A stretch of DNA of 64,000 nt. Source: Burkholderiaceae bacterium. GTDB lineage: Bacteria > Pseudomonadota > Gammaproteobacteria > Burkholderiales > Burkholderiaceae_C. Each line of letters opens with the position of its first letter. The stretch's first letter is position 1. The stretch covers positions 2,976,001-3,040,000 of the forward strand of contig JACKLI010000001.1 of NCBI GenBank assembly GCA_024235995.1. Direction: 5' to 3'. A model generated the notes under the pieces. It ran no database searches, had not been told where the DNA came from, and saw only the letters and a program-made list of their open reading frames with translations. The position numbers and the translations under genes were made by a program. Positions 16,719 to 24,646 of this stretch are shown here, one piece after another.

Positions 16719-17066
16719 GCCGCCGGCAGCAGGCTGGTGATGCGCTGGTACAGCGTGAACAAAAAGGCCACGCGCGCGGCGTCGTTGGCGTAGGCCCGGG
16801 GGCCGCCGGCGAGCTGATGGGCCTTGTCCACCGCCGCGTCCAGCCGCTGGTGCGCCTTGAGCAGGGCGGGCGGCATGGTGAGCGGGTCGTACAGGTCGGC
16901 CAGGCTGCTGGCGGCAAACTGCGCGCGCGCGTCCAGCACCGCCTGCACTTCTTTTTCGATAGCTTCTTGCGCTTTCTGCACGCCGGCTAGAGCCTTGTTT
17001 TGCTCAAAACCATCGGCGTACAGGGGCCAGGGGAAGTTGTTGTAGACGATGGCGGCGGAGTAGCGG
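16719..17066. repeat. Direct repeat, left copy (348 bp)
   Basis: Nearly identical, with roughly a dozen differences by eye, to 18296-18641 in the same orientation; the start-to-start offset is 1577 bases. Both copies carry the methyltransferase remnant and the embedded dispersed repeat. Together they flank the IPTL-tail gene and could recombine to delete it. Confidence 0.9.
16956..17009. repeat. Dispersed ~50-bp repeat, copy 3
   Basis: It runs GATAGCTTCTTGCGC, GGCTAGAGCC, TTTTGCTCAAAACC and is read in frame within the left methyltransferase remnant. Its right half matches the copy inside cobU at about 21 of 27 positions. Confidence 0.6.
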
Positions 17067-17097
17067 TAGCGGTAGCGGCTTTCCAGTCGGCCGCAGA

Positions 17098-17131
17098 CGG
17101 CGCCTTCGACTACCCGATCCGCACGCCGGCG
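17098..17131 (+). repeat. Partial duplicate of the ahpF 3' end
   Basis: GCGCCTTCGACTACC...GATCCGCACGCCGGC closely repeats the end of ahpF (about 16642-16673). The translated form is AFDYPIRTPA here against AFDYLIRTPA there. The left methyltransferase remnant is therefore bracketed by two ahpF tails. From here to 17346 I see no gene, only GC-rich sequence with a short tandem GACTCGCCG. Confidence 0.7.
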
Positions 17132-17346
17132 CTGCGGCCTACGGAGCTTCGGGCCGGGGCCCGGGGATCAAGCACGGCTCGCTGCGGGACATTGACTCGC
17201 CGCATTGACTCGCCGAGGGGGTTGGCACGACACGCGCCATGGCCAGCACACCCGGCGTGACAACAGGCCATGCTCGCTTCATGCCGCTCAACGTCACGCG
17301 GCGCCGGGTAACCCAGGCGCCGCATGCCAAGAGTGATGCGAAGCGA

Positions 17347-18192
17347 TCAGTGGCGGCGACGGCGCAGCCAGCCGAGCCCAGCCATCAAACCGGCCAGCAC
17401 GGCCAACAGCGGGGCCTCCAGCGTCGGCACCGGTTGCACCGCTGCCGGCATGGCTCGGCCGCAACTGACGGGCCCGCGCGCGGCCCAAGCAACCATATTG
17501 TTGAGTAGCGTCTCCATGTTGCTTTGGGCACTTCCCCCGGCATTTCTGGCGTCGAAATAGTCGAACGGCGACAGAGCCACGCATCCGCCGCCGCTGCGCA
17601 CCGCCGACAGCACGGCCGGGTAAGTGGTGCCGCCGCCATCGAACGTGGCCGCCACGGTCCATTCCGGTCCCAGGCCGGTCAATTCGTAGACGAACTCGCT
17701 GCCGTCCGCCATGGAAAACGGGCTGTTCAGCCCCGCCACCAGCGGGCTGGCGGGCATCGTGATCTGGATCGGCACGTCACTACCAAAAGTATTCTCGCCC
17801 CCGCTGGCAGTGCCGGCAAACAGGTTGCAGGGGTTGGTCATCGCGTAATACGCGCCCGGCGCAGGCTGGAACAGTAACGTGGCGTTGTTCCATTCGCTCA
17901 CCACGCCCTTTCCGGCGGCCAGAAAGGTCTGGATCGCGGTACACGTGGTTGCCGTAGAGTCGGCTGGATTGACGTGTCCCATCACCAGCACGTCGTAGCT
18001 CGACAGTGCCCCCGAGTCGATGTTGGCCGTCGTGACCTGGGTCACCGTGTGCGCCGCGTTCAAGGCCGCGAAGCTGCTAGCAGAGTGAGAGTCGTTCCAA
18101 AACGCGACGTTGGCGGCCTGCGCCTGGCCAGCAACACCCAACATACAAGTTAAAGCAACTGCGCACTGACGGATTAGGCTTTGAGCTTTCAT
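17347..18192 (-). CDS. Secreted protein with IPTL/PEP-CTERM-like sorting tail
   Basis: A 281-residue protein not recognised by function. Residues 1-26 are a signal peptide ending in AQA. The middle (SSYDVLVMGHVNP, then AIQTFLAAGKGVVSEW) resembles a ThuA/glutamine-amidotransferase-like Rossmann fold without an obvious catalytic Cys. The C-terminus is VPTLEAPLLAVLAG, a hydrophobic helix, then LRRRRH: the motif-helix-basic layout of exosortase substrates, closest to the IPTL-CTERM class but without the usual Trp. It is probably exported and processed at the inner membrane by an exosortase, none of which is in the window. Base composition looks less GC-rich than its neighbours. It is flanked by two methyltransferase remnants, suggesting a recently gained segment. 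Confidence 0.7.
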   Translation of the reverse strand: MKAQSLIRQCAVALTCMLGVAGQAQAANVAFWNDSHSASSFAALNAAHTVTQVTTANIDSGALSSYDVLVMGHVNPADSTATTCTAIQTFLAAGKGVVSEWNNATLLFQPAPGAYYAMTNPCNLFAGTASGGENTFGSDVPIQITMPASPLVAGLNSPFSMADGSEFVYELTGLGPEWTVAATFDGGGTTYPAVLSAVRSGGGCVALSPFDYFDARNAGGSAQSNMETLLNNMVAWAARGPVSCGRAMPAAVQPVPTLEAPLLAVLAGLMAGLGWLRRRRH

Positions 18193-18237
18193 CAGAATCC
18201 CTCACTCAACTCGCTTCAATTGAAACGAACTGAAAAA

Positions 18238-18265
18238 ATTATAAATGCTCCCGGTTATGCCGCAA
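18238..18265 (-). promoter_or_regulatory. Sigma-70-like promoter of the IPTL-tail gene
   Basis: On the minus strand TTGCGG (18265-18260) and TATAAT (18243-18238) are separated by 16 bases, about 45 bases upstream of the ATG at 18192. The AT-rich intergenic sequence contrasts with the surroundings. Confidence 0.5.
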
Positions 18266-18295
18266 CTTTTTTTGCCATAGGGATATGGGGACGCG

Positions 18296-18641
18296 GCCGC
18301 CGGCAGCAGGCTGGTGATGCGCTGGTACAGCGTGAACAAAAAAGCCACGCGCGCGGCGTCGTTGGCGTAGGCCCGGGGGCCGCCGGCGAGCTGATGGGCC
18401 TTGTCCACCGCGGCGTCCAGCCGCTGGTGCGCCTTGAGCAGGGCGGGCGGCATGGTGAGCGGGTCGTACAGGTCGGCCAGGCTGCTGGCGGCAAACTGCG
18501 TGCGCGCGTCCAGCACCGCCTGCACTTCTTTTTCGATAGCTTCCTGCGCTTTCTGCACGCCGGCTAGAGCCTTGTTTTTCTCAAAACCGGGCGCACAGTG
18601 GCCAGGGAAAGTTGTTGTAGACGATGGCGGCGGAGTAGCGG
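18296..18641. repeat. Direct repeat, right copy (346 bp)
   Basis: The partner of 16719-17066, same orientation, two bases shorter. The length difference falls at about 18589-18605, where the copies diverge most, and it breaks the reading frame of the remnant. Confidence 0.9.
18535..18588. repeat. Dispersed ~50-bp repeat, copy 4
   Basis: The same element as 16956-17009, carried inside the right methyltransferase remnant (GATAGCTTCCTGCGC, GGCTAGAGCC, CTCAAAACC). Confidence 0.6.
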
Positions 18642-18739
18642 AAATCGCTTTTCGTCCGCAGAGTTTGGCGCGGACCTAGCGATGGGATGGGCGGACAGGC
18701 GCCTTCCTTTACACCGGGGCGGCTTGTCACAATGCCGCC

Positions 18740-19744
18740 ATGGCCGACCCCGACGCTCCTGAGCCCCCCGCGCAGCCCGCCTTGCCGCTCCATTCGCGCC
18801 AGTCGCTGGCGCGCCGGCTGCGCCTGCAGCAGTTGATGGTCTTCGAGCAGGCGGTGGCCTCGGGCTCGCTGCTGGCGGCCGCCGGCGAACTGGCGATGAC
18901 GCAGCCGGCCGTCAGCAAGTCGATCCAGGAGCTGGAGGCGCAGGTCGGCGGCGCGCTGTTCGTGCGCGGCAAGCGCGGCGTGGCGCTGACCGAGTTTGGC
19001 CGCCGCTTCGAGCCGCACGCCGCCAGCGTGCTGGCCGAGCTGCGCCAGCTGGCCGAGACGCTGAACACGACCCACGCGGGCGCCCGCGGCCAGGTGGTGG
19101 TGGGCACGCTGATCAGCGCCTCGGCCGCGCTGCTGCCCGAGGCGATCGAGCGGCTGCGCCGCGGCGCGCCCGACGTGGTGGTGACCGTGCGCGTGGGGCC
19201 CAACACCCTGCTGTTTCCGCTGCTGGCGCGCGGCGAGCTGGACGTGGTGGTGGGCGCCCTGCCCGGCCCGGCGGCGCTGGCGGCGGCCGGCACCGAGCCC
19301 GCGCGGCTGGCCCACCAGCCCCTGTACGAGGAGGCGCTGCGCGTGGTGGTGAGCGCACAACACCCGCTGGCGCGCCGGCGCAAGCTGGTGCTGGCCGAAC
19401 TGATGGCGCTGGACTGGATCGTGCCCACGCCCGACTCCATGGCCTGGCCCTCGGTGCGCGCCTTTTTCGGCGCGGCGGGGCTGCCGGCGCGGCGCATCGA
19501 GTCGGTGTCGATCCTGACCAACCTGGCGCTGCTAGCCGGCGGCTCCATGGTGGCGCTGATGCCGCAGGCCGCGGCCGAGCGCTTTGCCCAGCTGGGCCAG
19601 CTGGCGGTTCTGCCCATCCGCGGCCTGGGCGCGTTCGGCGCCGTGGGCTACACGGTGCGCGCCGACCGCGCCCCCAGCGCCGCCACCGAGCGCTTTCTGG
19701 CGGCGCTGCGGGCGGTGGGCGAGCGCCTGGGCCGCGGCCGTTGA
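18740..19744 (+). CDS. LysR-family transcriptional regulator
   Basis: A 334-residue regulator. A winged helix-turn-helix lies at about 27-86 (LQQLMVFEQAVASGSLLAAAGELAMTQ recognition region, then AVSKSIQELE and FVRGKRGVALTEFG). A periplasmic-binding-protein-like effector domain follows (GQVVVGTLISASAALLPEAI, then GELDVVVGALPG). It is transcribed towards, and 77 bases before, the aminomuconate catabolic genes, so it probably controls them in response to a pathway aromatic. Some related clusters use a MarR-type regulator (NbaR) instead. The ~20 extra N-terminal residues rich in Pro/Ala may indicate a later start, but no closer ATG exists before the HTH. Confidence 0.88.
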   Translation: MADPDAPEPPAQPALPLHSRQSLARRLRLQQLMVFEQAVASGSLLAAAGELAMTQPAVSKSIQELEAQVGGALFVRGKRGVALTEFGRRFEPHAASVLAELRQLAETLNTTHAGARGQVVVGTLISASAALLPEAIERLRRGAPDVVVTVRVGPNTLLFPLLARGELDVVVGALPGPAALAAAGTEPARLAHQPLYEEALRVVVSAQHPLARRRKLVLAELMALDWIVPTPDSMAWPSVRAFFGAAGLPARRIESVSILTNLALLAGGSMVALMPQAAAERFAQLGQLAVLPIRGLGAFGAVGYTVRADRAPSAATERFLAALRAVGERLGRGR

Positions 19745-19767
19745 AATATTCATGTTGGTTATAACAA

Positions 19768-19812
19768 GGGGCGAAATCTTCGCTTGTAAGGCAAGCGTGC
19801 GCGGCCTAGACT
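19768..19812 (+). promoter_or_regulatory. Putative regulator site and promoter before the aminomuconate operon
   Basis: Two short inverted repeats, GCGAA-ATC-TTCGC (19771-19783) and CTTG-TAAGG-CAAG (19783-19795), overlap a weak promoter, TTGTAA (19784-19789) and TAGACT (19807-19812), 17 bases apart. Transcription would start only a few bases before the ATG at 19822, which lacks a ribosome site, so the mRNA could be nearly leaderless. Confidence 0.3.
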
Positions 19813-19821
19813 GAACCCACC

Positions 19822-21309
19822 ATGACCGAACGCTTCGCACTGCCACCCTCGCTGGTCGAAATCCGCAACTACGTGGACGGCGCCTTCGTCGCCACCGGCA
19901 AGACCTTCGACAACGTCAGCCCGCTCACCGGCCGCGTGCTGGCGCCGGTGCACGAGGCCGACGCCGCGCTGGTGGACCGTGCCGTGCGCGCCGCGCGCCG
20001 GGCGCTGGACGAGGGCCCCTGGGGCCGCTCGACGGTCGAAGAGCGCGCCACCGCGCTGCACCGCGTGGCCGACGTGATCGAGCGGCGCTTCGACGACTTC
20101 CTGGCCGCCGAGATCGCCGACACCGGCCGCCCGCTGGCGCAGGCGCGCAAGCTGGACGTGTACCGCGGCATCGCCAACTTCCGCACCTTCGCCGACCTGG
20201 GCAAGACCGCGCACGGCGACTTCTTCGAGACCAACCTGGCCGACGGCACCCGGCTGATCAACTACACCACGCGCAAGCCGCTGGGGGTGGTGGCCAGCAT
20301 CTCGCCGTGGAATTTGCCCATCCTGTCGCTGACCTGGAAGGCCGCGCCGGCGCTGATCTGCGGCAACGCCATCGTCTGCAAGCCGTCGGAGGAAACGCCC
20401 TCGTCGGCCACGCTGATCGCCGAGGCCTTCGACGAGGCGGGCGTGCCGCCGGGCGTGTTCAACGTGGTGCACGGCTTCGGCCCCGGCTCGGCCGGCGAGG
20501 CGCTGACGCGCCACCCCGGCATCGACGCCGTCACCTTCACCGGCGAATCGCGCACCGGCGCCGCCATCATGCGGACGGTGGCCGACGGGGTGAAGGAAGT
20601 CTCCTTCGAGCTGGGCGGCAAGAACGCCGCCATCGTGTTTGCCGACTGCGACTTCGACGCCGCGGTCGAGGGTGTAATCCGCTCCAGCTTCACCAACACC
20701 GGCCAGGTCTGCCTGTGCTCGGAGCGGGTGTACGTGGAGCAGCCGATCTTCGAGCGCTTCGTCGCCGCGCTGAAGGCGCGCACCGAGGCCCTGAAGATCG
20801 GCTGGCCCGACGAGCCGGGCGTGGACATGGGCTCGCTGATCTCGCGCGAGCACCGCGAGAAGGTGCTGTCGTACTACCGGCTGGCCGTCGAGGAAGGCGC
20901 CACCGTGGTCGCCGGCGGCGGCGTACCGCATTTCGGCGACGAGCGCGATGGCGGCGCCTTCGTGCAACCCACCATCTGGACCGGCCTGCCCGACGGCGCG
21001 CGCTGCCTGAACGAGGAGGTGTTCGGCCCGGTGTGCCACCTTGCCCCCTTCGACAGCGAAGACGAGGTGCTGCGGCGCGCCAACGCCAGCGACTACGGCC
21101 TGGCTGCCAGCGTGTGGACCACCAACCTCTCGCGCGCACACCGCGTCGGCCCCCGGCTGCACGTGGGCATCGTGTGGGTCAACACCTGGTTCTCGCGCGA
21201 CCTGCGCACGCCCTTCGGCGGCGTCAAGCTGTCGGGCATCGGCCGCGAGGGCGGGCGCTGGTCGCTGGACTTCTATTCCGAAACCAGCAACATCTGCATC
21301 AAGGTCTGA
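19822..21309 (+). CDS. nbaE: 2-aminomuconate-6-semialdehyde dehydrogenase
   Basis: A 495-residue NAD-dependent aldehyde dehydrogenase. Key sites are the SISPWNLPILSLTWK cofactor region, FTGESRTGAAIM, the general-base Glu in SFELGGKNAAIV, nucleophile Cys297 in TGQVC, and EEVFGPV. It belongs to the 2-hydroxymuconic/2-aminomuconic semialdehyde dehydrogenase group. The neighbours (a RidA-like deaminase, 3-hydroxyanthranilate dioxygenase and the decarboxylase at 30.5 kb) make 2-aminomuconate semialdehyde the likely substrate. It is first in an operon and 12 bases ahead of the deaminase gene. Confidence 0.88.
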   Translation: MTERFALPPSLVEIRNYVDGAFVATGKTFDNVSPLTGRVLAPVHEADAALVDRAVRAARRALDEGPWGRSTVEERATALHRVADVIERRFDDFLAAEIADTGRPLAQARKLDVYRGIANFRTFADLGKTAHGDFFETNLADGTRLINYTTRKPLGVVASISPWNLPILSLTWKAAPALICGNAIVCKPSEETPSSATLIAEAFDEAGVPPGVFNVVHGFGPGSAGEALTRHPGIDAVTFTGESRTGAAIMRTVADGVKEVSFELGGKNAAIVFADCDFDAAVEGVIRSSFTNTGQVCLCSERVYVEQPIFERFVAALKARTEALKIGWPDEPGVDMGSLISREHREKVLSYYRLAVEEGATVVAGGGVPHFGDERDGGAFVQPTIWTGLPDGARCLNEEVFGPVCHLAPFDSEDEVLRRANASDYGLAASVWTTNLSRAHRVGPRLHVGIVWVNTWFSRDLRTPFGGVKLSGIGREGGRWSLDFYSETSNICIKV

Positions 21310-21320
21310 AGGAGACGCCC

Positions 21321-21761
21321 ATGAGCACCCACCAGGACAAGAGCGCCCAGGCCACGGTGGTCAGCGGCAAGGCCACGCCGCGCGGCAAGTTTCCGCACAT
21401 CAAGCGCGCGGGCGACTTCCTGTACGTCTCGGGCACCAGCTCGCGCCGCCCCGACAACAGCTTTGCCGGCGCCCAGGCCGACGCCATGGGCGTGACCACG
21501 CTGGACATCCGGATGCAGACGCGCGCGGTGATCGAGAACATCCAGGGCATCCTGCGCAGCGCTGGCGCCGAGCTGAGCGACCTGGTGGAGGCGCAGGCCT
21601 TCCTGGTCAACATGAACGATTTCGGCGGCTACAACGAGGTGTGGGGCGAGTTCTTCGACTACGACGGCCCCACCCGCACCACGGTGGCGGTGCACCAGCT
21701 GCCGCACCCGCACCTGCTGATCGAGATCAAGGCCGTGGCCTACAAGCCGGTGCAAGCCTGA
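21321..21761 (+). CDS. nbaF: 2-aminomuconate deaminase (RidA-like)
   Basis: A 146-residue member of the YjgF/YER057c/UK114 (RidA) fold, matching 2-aminomuconate deaminases (AmnD/NbaF) in length and sequence. Recognisable parts are GKFPHIKRAGDFLYVSGTSS, a long central helix, EAQAFLVNMNDFGGYNEVW and the C-terminal LIEIKAVAY. It hydrolyses 2-aminomuconate to 4-oxalocrotonate plus ammonia. A clear ribosome site (AAGGAG) precedes the ATG, and the gene lies between the semialdehyde dehydrogenase and the dioxygenase. Confidence 0.88.
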   Translation: MSTHQDKSAQATVVSGKATPRGKFPHIKRAGDFLYVSGTSSRRPDNSFAGAQADAMGVTTLDIRMQTRAVIENIQGILRSAGAELSDLVEAQAFLVNMNDFGGYNEVWGEFFDYDGPTRTTVAVHQLPHPHLLIEIKAVAYKPVQA

Positions 21762-21796
21762 ACGCCCTGTCCTTTCCACCCGCACGGAGACACACC

Positions 21797-22360
21797 ATGA
21801 ACCCCAAGTACGGATTGCCCAAGAACCTGATGGGCTGGGTCGACGCCAACCGCGCCAGCCTCAAGCCCCCGGTCAACAACGCGGCGCTGTTTCCGGACGG
21901 CAACTACATCATCAACATGGTGGGCGGCGGCAACACGCGCACCGACTTCCACGACAACCCGACGGAAGAAATCTTCTACCAGATCAAGGGCACGGCCTAC
22001 CTCAACATCTGGGACCGCGGCAAGTTCGACCGCATCGACCTGAAGGAAGGCGACGTGTGGCTGATGGAGCCGCACCTGCAGCACTCGCCGCAGCGCCCCG
22101 ACCCGAACGGCCTGTGCTTCCTGGTCGAGCTCAAGCGCCCCAAGGCCGCCATCGACACCCTGAACTGGTACTGCCCCAAGTGCGCCACCCTGGTGTGGGG
22201 CGCCAGCATGGAGCTGCAAGACCTGGTGGCCGACCTGCCACGCACCTACGAGGTCTTCTATGCCTTGAGCGACGCCGAAAGAACCTGCAAGCACTGCGGC
22301 ACCGTGCACCCGGGCAAGGACTACGCGGCCTGGCATGCCATCCGGCAGGCGCATGCCTGA
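21797..22360 (+). CDS. nbaC: 3-hydroxyanthranilate 3,4-dioxygenase
   Basis: A 187-residue cupin dioxygenase that opens the ring of 3-hydroxyanthranilate to 2-amino-3-carboxymuconate semialdehyde. The active-site region is TDFHDNPTEEIFYQIKG (His/Glu iron ligands) with EPHLQHSPQRP. The bacterial-type C-terminal rubredoxin-like site is formed by CPKC and CKHC. Length and both motifs fit NbaC/KynC. It is a tryptophan/kynurenine-branch or 2-nitrobenzoate-pathway enzyme; other kynurenine genes are not in the window. Confidence 0.93.
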   Translation: MNPKYGLPKNLMGWVDANRASLKPPVNNAALFPDGNYIINMVGGGNTRTDFHDNPTEEIFYQIKGTAYLNIWDRGKFDRIDLKEGDVWLMEPHLQHSPQRPDPNGLCFLVELKRPKAAIDTLNWYCPKCATLVWGASMELQDLVADLPRTYEVFYALSDAERTCKHCGTVHPGKDYAAWHAIRQAHA

Positions 22361-22517
22361 CCGGGTGCTGGCTCATCAGGCACCCAGGGAGAAATCCCTA
22401 TGGATTTAATTGTTTATTTGTGAAATATTTATATCTGTAGTTAATTCGACTGGCGTGGCACTGGCGCGCCAGTCGTTGGTCAGGCACCGATCGTTCCATA
22501 CACCTCAGGAGACACGC

Positions 22518-23681
22518 ATGAAGCTCTTTCTCAAACCCCTGGCCGTAGCCCTGTCCGCGGCGGCCCTGTCGGGCCTGGCCCACGCCGACGTCAAGATCGG
22601 CTTCATGGCCACCATGTCGGGCAGCGCCGCGGCGCTGGGCCAGGACATGTACGACGGCTTCGCGCTGGCGCTGGAGCAGCACGGCGGCAAGCTGGGCGGC
22701 CAGAAGATCGACCTGATCAAGGAAGACGACCAGCTCAAGCCCGACGTGGGCGTGCAGATCGTGCAGAAGTTCATCGAGAAGGACAAGGTCGACCTGGTGG
22801 CCGGCGTGACCTTCTCCAACGTCATGATGGCCATTGCCAAGCCTCTGGCCGATGCCGACATGACCTTCGTCGGCTCCAATGCCGGCCCGGCGCCGCTGGC
22901 CGGCAAGCAGTGCAACAAGGGCTTTTTCTTTGCCTCGTGGCAGAACGACGAGCAGGCCGAGGTGATGGGCGCCTACGCCAACGACAAGGGCTACAAGAAG
23001 GCCTATCTGCTGGCGCCCAACTACCAGTCCGGCCGTGACCAGATCGCGGGCTTCAAGCGCCTGTACAAGGGCAGCGTGGCCGGCGAGGTGTATACCCAGC
23101 TGAACCAGCCCGACTACTCGGCCGAACTGGCCCAGCTGCAGGCGGCCGCTCCCGACGTGGTCTACGTGTTCTACCCCGGTGGCATGGGCGTGAACTTCAT
23201 CAAGCAGTACAAGCAGGCCGGCCTGCTGGGCAAGATCCCGCTGGTGTCGGCCTCCACCGTCGACGGCACCACGCTGCCGGCCCTCAAGGACACGGCCCTG
23301 GGCGCCGTCACGGGCACCTTCTGGGGGCCTGATTTCGACAACGCGACCAGCAAGAATTTCGTCGCCGCGTTCGAGAAAAAGTACAACCGCATCCCCTCGC
23401 AGTACGCGGCGCAGGCCTACGACTCGGCGCTGCTGATCGACAGCGCGCTGAAGAAGACCGGCGGCAAGACCGCGGACAAGCAGGCCTTCCGCAACGCGCT
23501 GCGCGCCGCTGACTACGCGTCGCTGCGCGGGGCCTACAAGTTCGACGTCAACGGCTACCCGATCCAGGACTTCCACGTCTTCCAGGTGGCCAAGGACAGC
23601 GCCGGCCGCGTCTCGCTCAAGACCATCGCCACGCCGCTGAAGGCGCACCGCGACGCCTACGTGAGCGAGTGCAAGTACTGA
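22518..23681 (+). CDS. ABC transporter substrate-binding protein (branched-chain amino acid type)
   Basis: A 387-residue periplasmic protein with a signal peptide (1-23, ending AHA) and a mature start DVKIGFMATMSGSAAALGQDM, typical of the Leu/Ile/Val-binding (Peripla_BP_6) family. Paralogues in Burkholderiales bind aromatic acids. Its place between 3-hydroxyanthranilate dioxygenase and the Liv-type permeases suggests uptake of an aromatic pathway compound. It has a strong ribosome site (CAGGAG) and an AT-rich promoter region (about 22395-22445) of its own. Confidence 0.9.
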   Translation: MKLFLKPLAVALSAAALSGLAHADVKIGFMATMSGSAAALGQDMYDGFALALEQHGGKLGGQKIDLIKEDDQLKPDVGVQIVQKFIEKDKVDLVAGVTFSNVMMAIAKPLADADMTFVGSNAGPAPLAGKQCNKGFFFASWQNDEQAEVMGAYANDKGYKKAYLLAPNYQSGRDQIAGFKRLYKGSVAGEVYTQLNQPDYSAELAQLQAAAPDVVYVFYPGGMGVNFIKQYKQAGLLGKIPLVSASTVDGTTLPALKDTALGAVTGTFWGPDFDNATSKNFVAAFEKKYNRIPSQYAAQAYDSALLIDSALKKTGGKTADKQAFRNALRAADYASLRGAYKFDVNGYPIQDFHVFQVAKDSAGRVSLKTIATPLKAHRDAYVSECKY

Positions 23682-23725
23682 GCCCTGAGCACCGGCGGAC
23701 TGGCGCTGCAGTGTCAGGCGAGCCC

Positions 23726-24646
23726 ATGACCGACACGGCCCGGCGCTTTCGCATCGGCGCCGTCGAGGTCATCCTGGTGGTCGAAGCCAGCGAGCCGCTG
23801 CTGCGCCCCGCCGAGCTTTATCCCGAATCCACCCCCGAAAGCATCTCGGCGCAGCGCGCATGGATGGGCCCCGCCCTCTATGACGCCGCCAGCGACCGGC
23901 TGGTCATCACCATGCAGGGCTTCGTGCTGCGCAGCGGCGGCAAGACCATCCTGGTCGACAGTTGCGTGGGCGACTGCAAGCAGCGGGCGCGGCCGGACTT
24001 CGACGGCAGGCAATGGCACTGGCTCGACCGGCTGCAGGCCGCGGGCGTGGCGCCGCAGGATGTCGACATCGTGCTCTCGACCCACCTGCACGTGGATCAC
24101 GTGGGCTGGCATACCCGGCGGGTGGGTGGGCAGTGGGCGCCGACGTTTCCGCGTGCGCGCTATCTGTTCGTCGAGCCGGAATACGCCTACTGGAGCTCGG
24201 ACGCAGGACGCCAGGCCCTGCAGCGCACGGGTGACTACGTCGAAGACAGCGTGCGCCCCATCTTCGAGGCCGGCCTGGCCGACCTGGTGCCGTCCGATCA
24301 CCGCATCGACGAGGCCATTGCCCTGGTCCACACCCCCGGCCACACGCCGGGCCACGTCTGCGTGGCCATCGACAGCGAAGGCCAGCAGGCCCTGATCACC
24401 GGCGATCTGCTGCACCACCCGCTGCAATGCCGATTTCCGCATTGGAGCACGCGCTTTTGCTTTGACGCCGACCAGGCGCGCGCCACGCGCCTGGCTTTTC
24501 TGCAGCAGCATGCACGGCAGCGGACGTTGCTGTTTCCAGCGCACTTTCCCGATCCGACCGCCGGGCGGCTGCGCTGCGTACCAACCGCGGAGGGCACGCA
24601 CTATGCCTACGACTTCATCCCGCACGAAGGGCCGGGTACCGCATGA
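23726..24646 (+). CDS. Metallo-beta-lactamase-fold hydrolase
   Basis: A 306-residue MBL-fold protein with the zinc motif STHLHVDHVGW, HTPGHTPGH, the metal Asp in LITGDLLHHP and a later PAHFPDP His. It resembles the lactonase/AttM-like branch, but the substrate is unknown. The ATG at 23726 is preferred over an upstream ATG at 23669 that lies inside the previous gene. The stop overlaps the livH start (ATGA), so it is co-translated with the transporter. Its placement inside the transporter operon hints at hydrolysis of an imported ester, lactone or amide. Confidence 0.82.
   Translation: MTDTARRFRIGAVEVILVVEASEPLLRPAELYPESTPESISAQRAWMGPALYDAASDRLVITMQGFVLRSGGKTILVDSCVGDCKQRARPDFDGRQWHWLDRLQAAGVAPQDVDIVLSTHLHVDHVGWHTRRVGGQWAPTFPRARYLFVEPEYAYWSSDAGRQALQRTGDYVEDSVRPIFEAGLADLVPSDHRIDEAIALVHTPGHTPGHVCVAIDSEGQQALITGDLLHHPLQCRFPHWSTRFCFDADQARATRLAFLQQHARQRTLLFPAHFPDPTAGRLRCVPTAEGTHYAYDFIPHEGPGTA

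Larger units (their letters stand above)
16685..17105 (-). pseudogene. C-terminal remnant of a type IIL/MmeI-like DNA methyltransferase, copy 1
   Basis: The minus-strand frame reads GRLESRYRYRYSA, VYNNFPWP, then an AQEAIEKEVQAVLDAR helix, LYDPLTMPPALLKAH and RVAFLFTLYQRI. This is the extreme C-terminus of class I DNA methyltransferases of the MmeI/YeeA type (target-recognition end). The catalytic NPPY region and most of the gene are absent, so it is a dead fragment of about 130 codons. A dispersed repeat (16956-17009) is read in frame within it, and GTAGCG is repeated three times at 17060-17078. A second near-identical copy lies at 18296-18662. Confidence 0.75.
18296..18662 (-). pseudogene. 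C-terminal remnant of an MmeI-like DNA methyltransferase, copy 2
   Basis: Read on the minus strand it gives TKSDFRYSAAIVYNNFPWP and then an in-frame TGA caused by a two-base difference from copy 1. The other frame resumes with AQEAIEKEVQAVLDAR and LYDPLTMPPALLKAH. No catalytic domain is present. The fragment is bordered on its left by the promoter region of the IPTL-tail gene and on its right by the LysR gene. It is non-functional. Confidence 0.75.
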
